DNA of 64,000 nucleotides from Diphasiastrum complanatum (GCA_029204225.1 CM055095.1:67109940-67173939); one strand, 5' to 3'. Positions 12,241-24,672 are shown, counted from the first letter of the stretch. Program-made: numbers and translations. Notes: generated by a model not told the origin, from the sequence alone.

Positions 12241-13655
12241 ATAGATCATGTTTGAGAAGGACTTCCGGGTTATTACTTTTCTTCTATTTTTTTTTGATCC
12301 ATCTTCTATGTATAATGATTAGAGTTATTTTTTTTCCCTTGTATATTCCTACCTACATTTTTCAAAAACCATTGGTTTGGTACTTACTTTTGAAATAAAA
12401 GTTATATATATGAAGACTCAAATTTTTTTAAGCACAGTCTCAAAAAATATTTTTTCGATACCTGCTCTTTTTTGGTCCCTTGTAAATTTCTACCAACTTT
12501 AAAAGTTTTCGATACTCGGCTCAAATTTTTCAGATTTTTTTTGATACAGTATCGACTCGATTTTTCGTAGTTTTTTTACAATTCTTTATAAATTTTTTTG
12601 ATACTTTTCATGTTTTTGAGTCTTTGTAAAAATTTAGATACTTGAGAATTTTTGGGGTCACTGCAAATTTTTTGAATCATTGTAAATTTTCGAGTCAATA
12701 ATAATTTTTTTCATCATTTTTTCAAGTCATTAATTTTCGATTCATTAATTTCTCGATCCGTTATCTATTTTTTCGATACATTGTTTTCTTGAGTCGCTCT
12801 CATTTTTCGAGTCTTGTTATTTTTTCGACCTTGAATTCCATCCGCCAGTTTCTGTGATATCTTGCATCCGACGCCTATCCTAAATTTTTTTCCTATAAAT
12901 TCGTCAACCGTGCCTTCCTTTTTATCTCACAATTTTCAGAAAAGCTCATGTCAGATTAACAAATCTCTGGCGCTTTTCAGGATTTCTGATCCAAGTTAGC
13001 CGATTTCAACTACACACTGACCGCTCTCACAGATTCTTTCATTTGTTTCTTCATCCCCCGCTTCTGCACACGCATGCATCTGACACAACTATTCTTCACA
13101 TCCGCCTTCAACTGTATCCGTCACTTGCAGCCGCCAAGTCCATCCGCCACTGTACCTCTTCTGTCTACATCACAAGTACATCTTCTGTTTCCATCCATCA
13201 GTTTCAACCACCATCTGCATCTGTCGTCTTCAGATCTGTCTGCATCCACCATCTCTCACAAGTACCCTCTGTTTGTATCCGCCAGTGTACATTTCAGTTG
13301 CATCCATCCACGCTCAACCAACAGTTCTAGTTGACAAAACATTCGTATCTACCAGATTGCATCCGCTAAGTTTTTCTTGACTCCATTCGACGACCAACTT
13401 TTCTCTTTTTTATTGCATCCGCCACCCTCTATCTGCCTACATGAATTTTTTCGAGTTTGCTTGTTTTTCGAGTCTGCTTGCTTCAACTTTGTGCATTTTT
13501 TGAGTCTGAACACTTTTCGATACCCTACATTTTTTAGAGTTTTTGCAACTTTTCCGATACACTTTCTTTTTTCAAGTCTCCTCATTTTTTAGATACCTCT
13601 GAATTTTTAAGATACCTTTGCATTCCTACCACTATAGAGACTCCAAAAAGAAGAA
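12241..13655 (+). repeat. T-rich spacer packed with TTCGATAC/TTCGAGTC motifs
   Basis: A 1.4-kb non-coding spacer between integrase and the next ORF. At 12440-12840 and again at 13440-13620, runs of T alternate with variants of CGATAC or CGAGTC every 20-35 bases, about 25 copies in all. The middle part (12850-13430) instead repeats CATCCGCCA-like words about ten times. The regular alternation looks like a decayed short tandem repeat. It may be the leader of the downstream ORF. Confidence 0.6.
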
Positions 13656-16480
13656 ATGGCAGAATCAGATTTCGATCAAGTGCAGAGGTACCGGAGATGC
13701 CTCCGACATTGAAATTGGTTCCATGTGAACATAACGCCATGCTCCAGTGGTACACACAAGCAGAGATGTTCTTTCAGATGTTTGAGTTCAAAATTCCTAA
13801 GTGGAAGGGACATCAGAGCCTTTATCTGATGTACCAGGCCTATGAAAATTTTGCAGCCAAAGAGCTAATGTTCTGCATTGATATTCCCAATCTTCAGCTC
13901 TATGTCTACTTGGCTGTTAGCAGTCTTACTGCCTTCGGCTTCCCAAGTGGTCATAAAGAGAAACCGGTAAATCTGACCAATATGATGTAGCAATTCTATG
14001 CCAAGTTCCTTGACACCTCAGTCGACAAGTGGAAGAACAAAGATGGCATCCTATTCGAAGCCATCAAATCCAAGGAATTAGGAGTTGCCTGTGCCTATCT
14101 CACCAGGTACACATTTACACGCAAGGCACATCTGTTGTGGATTCCACTCCAGATTTTTGCCATGCTCAAAGAATCCTATGAAGCCTGCCACAACCGTATA
14201 ATTGGACAGAATTCATCTCCCGACAGTTGACCAATGCCTTACAAAAGAGAGCCCCAGTCACATCGTTGGGCTACATCCTTTTTGATCTTACTCGATGTCA
14301 GTCCTCAATTAACTTGAAGCTTGCCTTAGCTCCAAGAGATGCTGCTGTTAGCCGAGGCTATACCCATCCACAACTTCAGCTACATCTTTCCCACAAGCTG
14401 TTGCAGCTCATGAATGTCGCATCAAGAAGAGACATGACCGATCATCACCACAAGCCTCTCAACTTGCTGATACCACACCACCACTGAAGAAGCTGAGGAT
14501 GAAGATGACCGGCAGCAAACCGGCCCCTGAATTCAACACAGAGTCCAATAACTCACTACCATCTACGACAAATCAACTAACTCCGAGGAAACAGAAGAAG
14601 AAGATGGTTGTGTACGAAGATGTTCCATCTACCAGTGAAGACAATGAAGATGAAGACGAAGGCAGCCTCAAACCCGAGACACCCCATACGACGACAAATG
14701 CCGAGACCTCTTACCACCTTCATTGGATGGTAGACCAGTTAGCACAACACACAAATGAGTTCAGAACGACAAAGCACGACCTGCAGTTAAGAGATGCAGA
14801 GTTGTTGACAATTATGAAAAAGTTGCAGAGTGAAAGGGCCAAGAGATTGGAAGAGCAGAACCAGTTTTCAAATCAGCTCCAGTCTCTCCAAGAGGTGCAA
14901 GACCAGTTTGAGCGGCGGTTAGATCTCATGAATCAGAAAAATAAGAGACTAATTGATGTGATGACCATAGTCAAGCAACCAATCATGCCAGAAGATATAA
15001 AAGTTCCAGTTTCATCTTCAAGGGCAACAATAAAAATGGAAAAGTATATCTCCTTAATCCAGAAACATGAAGCCCTGAAGAGAAACCATCAAATTTCAGA
15101 AGACGAAAGCAACAAGAAGTTGTGAGCACTCAAAGAAAGCGTTGACAAGATCCAAGAGGAACTTCTCATGTCAAAGCGGCAAATGGACCTCATATGGAAT
15201 ATGTCCTATAGACTCGATGCAAGCGTATCAGTGTAGAAAAAATATGAACATAATGATGATGTTGGAGCTCTTGAGCAAAGTCGATCCATCAACCAACGAG
15301 GTGTTGATTTTCCATATCAAGGTTCCACAGCTGGCTCTCTCCACAAACCTGTCGTGGACTCCTCCACTTATGCTCAGTTGTCCCACTTACCTTCTTATTT
15401 TAATGAACCATTTTCATCTTACCAACCTTCATCTCTTACATTTGCTTGTTCAACCACCTCCACCTCCACTTCTAACACCATATTCCCCACATCGTCTCTT
15501 AAAACTGATGACCATTTTCTAAAATAGTTCATTTAACCAATAGCTCAGTATAACCTCATAACTAATCCACTACCCTCCACTCGTAAACTGTTTTTGCCTC
15601 CCATCACTGCTTGACTTTAATTTTCCTGATCAAGATCCACTTGATGAGAATGTGCAGCCTACTATGGGACTTTCTTCATCCCTTCCAAAAGGAAAGAGCA
15701 TCATCTTCGCTGGATCAAAGTCCGAGGGTTCAACACCAAGGATTCCTAATACAAAGAGTGCCACAACCCTGGACAACTATTTGGCAAGGCCCTCAAGGAA
15801 GCTATCCGAGAAATCCATAGAAAAGATCAAAAGATGGTATGACGATAAAAAAGAGTCTGATGAATTCCAGAAGACCTATAAGAAAAGAGAATGAGGGGGG
15901 ACAAAGAAAGTAACTATAGAAGAATTTCCAAAGCTCAACAGCCACGTGAACGCCTTACGACCACAACCTTCTTGGCGGATTGTGATGATGCTTAATAGTG
16001 ACGAGAAGCTTCAGGAGTACCTAAGGGCACCAAGCTGGAAAAGGGCAATTGATGAGACCCTTGGGAGAAAACAAAACCAGCCGAGCAACAGATCAATTGG
16101 CCTTTTATTCCAAGAATTGACTCAAGCTCAACTGTGGTAGAGTATCGAGATGCGCTACTAAAGTTTGGACACGCCTATAGAGGAAGTACAAATACTATAG
16201 TCCAAGAAAGTGCAGATTATTGTTTATCCATAGCCTTTCTCATGACATTGGAGTGCTACTGGGATAAGGGGCTACCACCCATAAAGTTGGACCTAAATCA
16301 ACCTTTGCGATCAGAAGATACACACCTAATGATGGCTAGGCTTTATTTTCGAGCCACATTTACTTCCAGTCAGGTTATGCAGATGATCAAAAAGTGGTAT
16401 GAAAATAAACTCATACATGGGATAAGGTCGTAGTTGGGACCTATTCCGTTGGACGCAAAGACAAGATTCATCACATTTGA
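13656..16480 (+). pseudogene. Long unrecognised ORF after integrase in gypsy element
   Basis: A broken ORF of about 900 codons lies between integrase and the polypurine tract at 16722. A candidate start is the ATG at 13656 (MAESDFDQVQRY). After a shift comes a folded-looking N-terminal part (WYTQAEMFFQMFEFKIPKW, 13697-14220), with a TAG at 13988. Next is a Lys/Ser-rich acidic linker (KKKMVVYEDVPSTSEDNEDE) and a coiled coil of about 150 residues (14700-15180). A Ser/Thr-rich stretch follows, then a basic C-terminal part with LSEKSIEKIKRWYDDKKES (15790), SWKRAIDETLGRKQNQPS and VMQMIKKWYENKLI (16370). I recognise no known domain. Athila-type gypsy elements carry an env-like gene here, but I see no clear signal peptide or membrane segment. 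Confidence 0.6.
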
Positions 16481-16721
16481 AGCCATCGGAAAGAAGGTCG
16501 GCCATGAGAAATCTCTTGATAGTTGAAAAGCTGAAAAGAGCAAGCAAGAGACTCTTGGTCACGTAGGGCTATCCTGATAAGCTGATGCACTCTTGAAATT
16601 TTGTCAAGAAAAGCAACAACGAAGCCAATAAGTTCTTAGTTTTACGTAGGCAACACTGATCTATGCCTTTCCAAGAACCACATGTCGAAGCTGAAGCAAT
16701 GCAGTGAGACCTGCAACACCA

Positions 16722-16733
16722 TAGGGGGAGGAT
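16722..16733 (+). other. Polypurine tract and start of gypsy 3' LTR
   Basis: TAGGGGGAGGATAA immediately precedes TGTTAGC at 16735, the expected order for polypurine tract then 3' LTR. The LTR is interrupted at once by the MITE at 16757, and no 5' LTR partner survives. Confidence 0.65.
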
Positions 16734-16756
16734 AATGTTAGCTAATGTCATCATTA

Positions 16757-17126
16757 GAGGAGTTTTAAATCCAAAAAAGACCCTTTGTAAAGATTCTTTT
16801 TATATTTTTTCTCAATTTTTTCTTACACGTGGACCAATCAAAACACTCAAATTTGAAATCTACGTAACATAACTTTTTGAGTCCACATTTTGATTCCACA
16901 CTAAAAAAGGCATAACTTTTTTTAGTGGTAAGTCCAAATTTAGCGGAGTTTGGTGCATTGGAAAGCGCTTGACAAGGGCTTTCCAATGATATGTTACATG
17001 ATATACTTTTGATCTACGATTAAAAAGTTATGGCAAGTCAAAAGTATTAGTGTTATAATATTTTAATAATATAAACTACATCTTGCACGAATTTTTAAAG
17101 GGTCTTTTTGGAGCTCAAAACTCCTC
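16757..17126. mobile_element. MITE of 370 bp with about 40-bp terminal inverted repeats
   Basis: The left end GAGGAGTTTTAAATCCAAAA continues into GACCCTTTGTAAAGATTC. The right end is its reverse complement (AAAGGGTCTTTTTGGAGC...AACTCCTC) with few mismatches over about 40 bases. TA dinucleotides flank both ends (16755-16756 and 17127-17128), as in Tc1/mariner-type insertions. The interior has no ORF and holds a further hairpin, CATTGGAAAGC...GCTTTCCAATG, near 16960-16990. Confidence 0.75.
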
Positions 17127-17241
17127 TAATGGCCCTGAGGTGTCGATGCAGAACCTCTCCACTCAAAAGGGCTTCTAGCAGAGATGAAGTTGAGAGCCGA
17201 GTCTAAGAGCACAAGAACTATTAGTGCTAGGCTAAATTATA

Positions 17242-18254
17242 CAATTGTGAGCCCCATGGATGGTGAGAACACATTCTGACCCTAATCTTTATGTCCTATG
17301 CTTTGATGGTATGATTGCTTTGGTTGCTCTCTATGTTGACGATCTGATTATTACGAAAAATGATCAAGAAATAATCAATATGATCAACAAGGGTCTCACG
17401 GATCAATTCGAGATGACAGATCTCAACCTGATGCATTATTGTCTTGGAGTTGAGGTGTGGCAAAAAGGACATGAGGTGGGACTAACACATGCCAAGTATG
17501 TCAGAGAGTTGTTGCACAGGTTCAGGCTACATGATTGCAATTTCAAGCTTGATGAGTCACAACCATTTGATGCTACACTATATAGGCAGCTAGTAGGGAG
17601 CTTGATTTACCTTACCACGACTAGGCCAAATATATGCTATGTTGTTGGTATTGTTAGTCAATTTATGGTAGCACCTACTAGAACACATTGGAAGACAACC
17701 AAAGGCATTTTGTGATACGTCAAAGGCACTCCCGATTATGGCTTGGTGTACAAGAAGCATGAAAGTTCACCTGAGTTATGTGGCTACTTGGATGCGGATT
17801 GGAGAGGCGATTGTGATGACAGTAGATCTACCATAGGGTATGTATTCCAATTTTGTGGCAATTGCTTTTCCTGTTCTAGTAAGAAGCAAAGTATAGTTGC
17901 TTTATCCACAACAGAAGTAGAGTATATGGCAATGTGTAGCGCAAGCATTTGGTTGAGGCAAATCTTGGATGAATGGACATGAAGCAAGAAAAATCCACAA
18001 CCATACATAATGATAGTTAGACTGGCATTTAGTTGGCAAAGAATCCGGTGTTCTACGCAAAAACCAAACACATCAAGATTCATTATCACTTTATACGTGA
18101 ATCACTGTTGAGTAAAGTTGTTCATTGTAGCAAAGATGAGCAACTAGTCGACATCTTCACTAACTTTCTCATTAGAGAAAGTTTGATAATTTTAGATCAA
18201 AACTTTATGTACTTAAAGTTTATTGACTTTGATGCTATGTATATGAGAGAATGA
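17242..18254 (+). pseudogene. Ty1/copia RT C-terminus and RNase H
   Basis: 3' end of a copia pol. RT keeps the catalytic LYVDDLIITK box (about 17330), YCLGVEVWQKG, YVRELLHRF, LYRQLVGSLIYLTTTRP and VSQFMVAPTRTHW. A TGA at 17713-17715 interrupts GIL*YVKGT, where Arg (CGA) is expected. RNase H follows with CGYLDADWRGD, SRSTIGYVF, SKKQSIVALSTTEVEYMA and, after a frame change near 17985, LAKNPVFYAKTKHIKIHYHF and QLVDIFTNFL. The main RNase H acidic residues are present. The RT N-terminal half is missing. It may be the distal end of the copia element that starts at 2089. Confidence 0.9.
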
Positions 18255-18270
18255 GAAAGTAGATTGTACC

Positions 18271-18540
18271 TTTAGGGAGAGAGTTAGAATAAAATTAGAA
18301 TTATTGAGTTATTGTAATGTGGGTCCGGTCAGTGGATTAGGACCAGTTGGTCTCGCCACGAGGCATGTCGACGAGACATGCGTCCCGTCAACGACAACTT
18401 GGGGGCCATGCATGGGTTGCCAAAGAAGAAATTATATGTACAATGTTTTTGGTTTTGAAAAATACAGTTGCTATGTGAGGTTGGTGTGGGAGAGTGCTTT
18501 ATGTGTGTGATGATCTGTGATCCTGTTTTAAGCAAATTTT
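18271..18540 (+). repeat. Polypurine tract and candidate 3' LTR of copia element
   Basis: TTTAGGGAGAGAGTTAGAAT directly follows the RNase H end, as a polypurine tract and LTR start would. The downstream 250 bases have no coding signal. Its other boundary and an LTR partner were not found; it does not obviously match the sequence at 1731-2085. Confidence 0.4.
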
Positions 18541-18869
18541 AACTTATTCCACATACATTGCGACAACACAAGACATTTGAAAAGTATGTGCACATTCTTA
18601 GGACCATTATAAGTTGAAAAATAATAGTGAAAGACAATTTCAAGTGTACAAAAAACAAGCCTTGCATCACATCCATGACTGACTTTGTATTGCAAATTTT
18701 CAAGATCTTTATTATGTTCAATGTTATATCGATAGTGAAAAAAATGTTCTCTTAAGCTGAATGCAGACTATGAAAAGACACATTTTTAAAAATTGGACAA
18801 TCATGAAACCTAAACATTACATATATTCAAATTAACACCAAACCCAAACATCTTGTGTAGAGGACCATC

Positions 18870-21190
18870 AACACTTTTAGTAATAAAATAAAGCACATGA
18901 TGACATATGCAGTTCTTTCCTAATTTTTTTTTAACAAAAAACTTCTCATCTTAAAATTCTTAAGACAATACAAATATGTTTTATATGCTCATTCATTGTT
19001 CTGCTGTAGACCAAAATGTCATATATACGCTACTACAAATTTTTCTAGAAAAGGACAAAAGAAATCAATCATCATTTGGTGAAAAATAGCCAGAATGTTC
19101 GTCAAACCAAAAGGTAAGATCAAAAACTTATAGTAGCCAAATCATGTCCTAAAACCAGTTTGAATACATCATGCGGATATATTTGAATTTGATGATATCT
19201 TGTTTGCAGATCGAATTTTGTGAAGAATTTTGCTCCAGTCAACCAATCTATGGGATCGTCCATCCTAGAAAGCAAGTATTTGTTTTTAGTGGTAACTTTA
19301 TTTAAGCCTTTTTTCGACGCAAAATTGAAATTCCCCGTCTTTTTCATCTTTGATATGAATGGGCGCTCTCCAAGGTGAATTCTTAGGCCTAATCTATTTC
19401 GTTTTAAGGTACTTCTTAATTTTCCTGGCCACCTCTTCCTCTTTTTTCTGACTAATTTGATAATGTTGTTAAAAGATGGGATGGCTATCGGGCACTGAAT
19501 CGATCCTATGGTCCACATACCGAGCATGTGGTAAACCATATGGAATTTGTTTATGAAAAAAATCAATAAATCCTTGTTTTAAATCTTGCATTAATTGTTG
19601 ATCTTGATGGGATTTTTTGTGTTACAACTATAAAACATATTCACATCATGTTAATTTGCAATATCACAATGCAATGTAGAATTTAAAACAAGATAAAACA
19701 ATTCATAATTGGAATCATTAACTTTTTCAATTGCTTTTGCCAAAGAAACTATTGGTGATGGGAGTACATTAGTCTCTCAAAAAGAAAATATGTTTTTAGT
19801 GTTACAATCTTTAAATACCAAAGAGTGAGTGTTGAAATCTATATTTGAAGTATTTGATTTATTGTAAAACCAATCATATCCTATAATTACATTAGTTTGA
19901 TTCAAATGCATGATATGGATTGAAAGTCTCTTGGTATAATCCTGCATCCAAAGCTCCAGATCGGGGCTTTTACATCCCATATCTCCATGTCCGATCCCGA
20001 GGCCAAGTGGACTACATATCAGTGATTGCTAGCGATGGTGGGAACCTGAAGCTTCTACACAAGCTGAGCATTAGTGAAATTGCCAATGCTTCTTGAATCT
20101 AGCAAAATGTTGATATCTTTTCCTAATATCTTGTTTCTAACACAAAACATTTGATTATGATGGAAAGATAATGAGCTAAAATTAGAAAAACATGCACAAT
20201 TTCCAATTAAATTGATCTCAAGTTTACCTGCAGGTAACACCATCATTGCATTGGATGACTTGTTCTTTTACTACGAGCACTATTTCATAGGATGCCTAGA
20301 TTTATTGCATAAGAAACAAAGATTTGTCTTGATTGCCAATTTTTGTGCTTTATCTTTTACCATCGGCTTTTTCTTTTTCTTTTTCTTTTTTTGATGTGCC
20401 GCAACATCTAATTCATCAAAAAAAAAAAGGATAATTTGATTTGTTTTCTTTATGTTTCAAGACCGTTTGGCCATGTCCCCATTTATGTGAGGCCACCAAA
20501 GTACTATCGTAAGCTTTCTCTACTTGAATAGCATTCTCAAGGGTGTGGAGGACATCACACTTGCACTCATTTTAATAGTCGGCAGACATAATCCAAGCAT
20601 GAATTGCCATTGAACCAACTTTCGATTAAAATGGTACTTTGACCAAAAAGTTCATGAATTCTTTATATGTGTTCAACTCACGGTTGCCCATCCAACTATT
20701 GACAGAAGGGAGATACATCTTCAATTCGTCCGCAACAATGAAAGGCTTGTGAAATTCCTCAAGGAGTCTTGTCCAAGTTGTCAATTTCGTGGGTAGTTCC
20801 CTCCACCAAGACAAAGCCTTATCCTCTAGAAAGAAGAGGAATGACAAAATCCGCTTATACTTTTTGGAACATTATGCAAGCTAAAATTGCTTGTCCACAT
20901 ATTAATTCATTCTTCGACAACTTCGAGAAGTTTAAATTTTTTTCACTGATAAATGTATTCTGTTGATAGCCCAAGTTGTTAAAATTAATAGACTGAAGTT
21001 GATTGAATAAATATTTTATTTGGTGATTGTGTTGCTTATTGCTCTCGTGGAGTTCCATAACTGCTCTACTTAATGTATCAAGTAAATAGTGGAAACGCGA
21101 CGATCCTTCCAGAGCGGGAGTGACATGTTGATTCTAGAAAGAAGTTATTTGGACTTCTCCGATTACATGAAACTCCTCATGTGCCATTTT
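18870..21190 (-). pseudogene. Ty3/gypsy gag-protease-RT remnant
   Basis: A minus-strand gypsy polyprotein, read from high to low coordinates. Gag shows KALSWWRELPTKLTTW and LLEEF near 20750-20850. A weak zinc-knuckle segment LCFLCNKSRH lies near 20310. Protease shows INILLDSRSIGNFTNAQLV (20060-20130), with R for the Gly of D-S-G, and NVIIGYDWF (about 19880). RT shows GLNKVTTKNKYLLSRMDDP and FFTKFDLQTRYHQIQI (19150-19300), then the degraded LPFGLTNILAIFHQMM and a damaged catalytic box near 19030. RNase H and integrase are absent. Frames are broken between domains. Confidence 0.82.
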
Positions 21191-22285
<1,095 letters not shown>

Positions 22286-22289
22286 TTGC

Positions 22290-22484
22290 CAAAAAAGGCA
22301 TTATATTCTAGGTCGGCCATGCAGATCCACCATCATGAGTTTTGGGCCTCTAAACCAATAATTATGACTTTAGAACTATTGAGGGCCTTAACCGCTACTA
22401 GCCATATTGATTTACGGGTCAAGATAAGCCCATTAACCTCCTTACGGACATTTGTCCGAGATCAGATCAAACGTGGGCATGACA
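22290..22484 (-). repeat. Gypsy LTR fragment related to the one at 62 kb
   Basis: Read on the minus strand it starts TGTCATGCCCACG and shares several blocks in the same order with the LTR ending at 62238 (CATCATGAGTTT, the AATTATGAC/AATTATAACC region, a GAGGGCC-like block and the terminal GTGGGCATGACA). It is a partial or solo LTR; no internal domains adjoin it. Confidence 0.6.
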
Positions 22485-22543
22485 CATAGGCTATGGCTAG
22501 ATTCAATTTTGTGCGGTAATGGTAGATCGATCGATCGGAAGCT

Positions 22544-22636
22544 TACCACATATAATCTAGCAGTTTGTGGCCTCTGCTCCTCAACTCCCGACTCCCAGAT
22601 TATATGTGGTAATGGCCCTCTCAATGGCCATTACCT
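22544..22636. repeat. Two adjacent perfect hairpins
   Basis: TACCACATATAATCT (22544-22558) is perfectly inverted at 22598-22612 with a 39-base loop. GGTAATGGCC and GGCCATTACC form a second stem with an 8-base loop at about 22609-22636. Could be a cruciform-prone site or a small-RNA precursor; function unknown. Confidence 0.7.
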
Positions 22637-23101
22637 AGTACATACACTTTCTATGGAGTTTGGTTTTTAAAATGCTACCATGAGAAGCTCATCTCTATAG
22701 TTATGCCTCAAAGTATCATGAGTACCACGAACCCTTATCTCCCAGTGCTCGGGAAAGCCGACATTCTTAAGGAATGGAACAGGCATCTTTTCCCAAAAAC
22801 TGACAACTACAAAATTTTGCAGGATTTTTTATGTGATAAATTTAAGATTTTATAGGGAAATACCGACAAGTAAAAGCATATCCCCTGTTAGTAGCCGGAA
22901 TACTCCTTAAGATATGGGATTTTTGAAGGAAACTTCAAAACACTCCTTATCTCCATGTTAAATAATATCAAAAGCAGGATACATATTAGATTAGTGTACC
23001 ATTCCTGTCACAAGCTTGGAACTTAAAAAAAAGTTCTGAATCATTTACATGATGGGTTTTCTGATTTGCTCTTTATCCCTGCCGATTATTTCCTTTTATA
23101 T

Positions 23102-23225
23102 CTTCACCATCAAGAGCATATGATGATTTGAAAGCAAAGGTTCTTAACCATCAAGAGCATAACATGATTTGAAAGTAAAGGTTCTTCACCATCAAGAGCA
23201 TATGATGATTTGGAAAATGCAAAGC
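23102..23225. repeat. Three tandem copies of a 41-bp unit
   Basis: Unit starting CTTCACCATCAAGAGCATAT begins at 23102, 23143 and 23184. It lies 165 bases beyond the stop codon of the metalloproteinase, in its probable 3' flank. Confidence 0.85.
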
Positions 23226-23390
23226 TGACTGAATTGGCATGCATTCTGTTTCACCACCTTATCAGCAATGCTTGGTGCAGGTATTATCAGCTCGTGGGAT
23301 CACAGAGAGAATCAAACGTAGTGAGTGAGTGAGTGAAACTGAATTACGAATCACGATACCCAACTCACCACTGATGGGAAGATTAGTGAA

Positions 23391-24581
23391 TCAATGATCA
23401 GCAATGAAGTAATAAAGAAGAAAATGCGTTAGGAAGAGAAGCAAGATGCTTTTGGGTTGTATTGAGAAGTGGGGAGAATCAGAAACTGTCTGGTTTGACT
23501 GGTCGGATTGCCGAGCTTGAACATTCTGGACATGTCTGGCTCCATAGAGCTCCTGCGCGCCCATAATATCATCCTGAGTAAGATGAGTCCTGACTTCCTT
23601 GGGGCCGATGCTGGGAAACATGATGGCGGTTTGATCAGATGAGTGCGCAAGGCCTAGGAGGTGGCCTATTTCGTGCACAACCACTGATTGTAAGTCTATG
23701 GCATAGTTGGAAGCTTCTTTATGGACATCTACTGACCAGTACTCGGCACTGTCAAGGTGAAAACGACCATCTTCAGGAGCAAATGCGTGTGCTAGAATGC
23801 CGAGGATGCCGTCGAAAGGATTGTCGTCACCGTGTTCGCCACTTACGAAATCGATCTTGATGTCTGCACTCTCAATGTCACTGATCTCAAAGAAGCTTAG
23901 GGGCACCACAGTAGACCATACCGCAAAGGCCATTGCAAACGCGGATCTTCTTTGTGGCTCTGGAATTCTGAAGTTCGCAAAGCTGGGAGCGAAGGCATAT
24001 GTCAGGTTACTACGAGAGATCCATGAAGGACAGCCAGGAAGGAGCTGGAAGCGCTCCGTACCTGTGAGGTGTGTGAGGCTTTTATTGCTGCTGTTATGGT
24101 TATGGCGCAGATGCATCACAGAGGTTCCATTCACTACATCCTCGCGGCCACATCGAGGCTTAGTTAACTGAGCGATGGTAGCGGCGTCGAGTATTCCTGT
24201 CACAGGCAGGCCAAAGTTCTCTTGATACAGCCTCACCGCAGCCTCTGTGTTATTGTCAAACACATCGCTCGGGTTTGATCCGGCAGGCAGATGCTCATAG
24301 CCAAAGGTTTGGAAATACAGCTTCAGCTTGCTCAGCGCCTGGTGCATCTCTCCTTTGTGCGCATTAAGCAGAGATGCAAAATCCGACCATGCTGATGCTC
24401 CCACGGAGCTTTTTACACTTGAAAGCGTTTCATTAGTCAGGATTTGTGATATTGTTTCCACCTCTACTCCCAAACCCACTTGCACTGCATCAATACTAGT
24501 GCTTATTATCATGATCAAGCTCAACAATGTGCAGAATACCCGCATGCTTCCTACTCTGATCACTTCCTTATCCTTGATCAT
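23391..24581 (-). CDS. Matrix metalloproteinase (MMP, peptidase family M10A), GPI-anchored type
   Basis: A complete intronless gene of 396 codons, as is usual for plant MMPs. These secreted or surface zinc endopeptidases act in the cell wall and apoplast. Residues 13-33 form a signal peptide; Met13 (24545) is an alternative start giving a more typical signal, because the first 12 residues are polar. A peptidoglycan-binding-like prodomain lies at about 85-140. The cysteine switch PRCGREDV is at 142-149 (Cys144). The structural metal-site loop HGDDNPFDG is at 250-258. The zinc site HEIGHLLGLAH supplies His303, His307 and His313 with Glu304 as base, and Met321 (MFP) is the Met-turn. A C-terminal hydrophobic stretch (378-392) after a Ser/Gln-rich linker fits a GPI signal. 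No hemopexin domain, as expected in plants. All catalytic residues are intact, so it is probably functional. Confidence 0.97.
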   Translation of the reverse strand: MIKDKEVIRVGSMRVFCTLLSLIMIISTSIDAVQVGLGVEVETISQILTNETLSSVKSSVGASAWSDFASLLNAHKGEMHQALSKLKLYFQTFGYEHLPAGSNPSDVFDNNTEAAVRLYQENFGLPVTGILDAATIAQLTKPRCGREDVVNGTSVMHLRHNHNSSNKSLTHLTGTERFQLLPGCPSWISRSNLTYAFAPSFANFRIPEPQRRSAFAMAFAVWSTVVPLSFFEISDIESADIKIDFVSGEHGDDNPFDGILGILAHAFAPEDGRFHLDSAEYWSVDVHKEASNYAIDLQSVVVHEIGHLLGLAHSSDQTAIMFPSIGPKEVRTHLTQDDIMGAQELYGARHVQNVQARQSDQSNQTVSDSPHFSIQPKSILLLFLTHFLLYYFIADH

Positions 24582-24660
24582 GTTCTGTAAGCCGAGAGTG
24601 CAGCTGCCGAGCTTTGAGAATAGATTGATCTCCAGCTAATACCCATGATTTCGTTGACTA

Positions 24661-24672
24661 TCATATATAATT
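24661..24672 (-). promoter_or_regulatory. Candidate TATA box of the metalloproteinase gene
   Basis: Minus strand AATTATATATGATAG, about 85 bases upstream of the ATG at 24581, leaving room for a short 5' leader of 50-60 bases. Position and sequence fit; not tested. Confidence 0.5.

Noticed and set aside
23639-24639. Plus-strand ORFs over the metalloproteinase
   Set aside because: Antisense shadows of the real gene.
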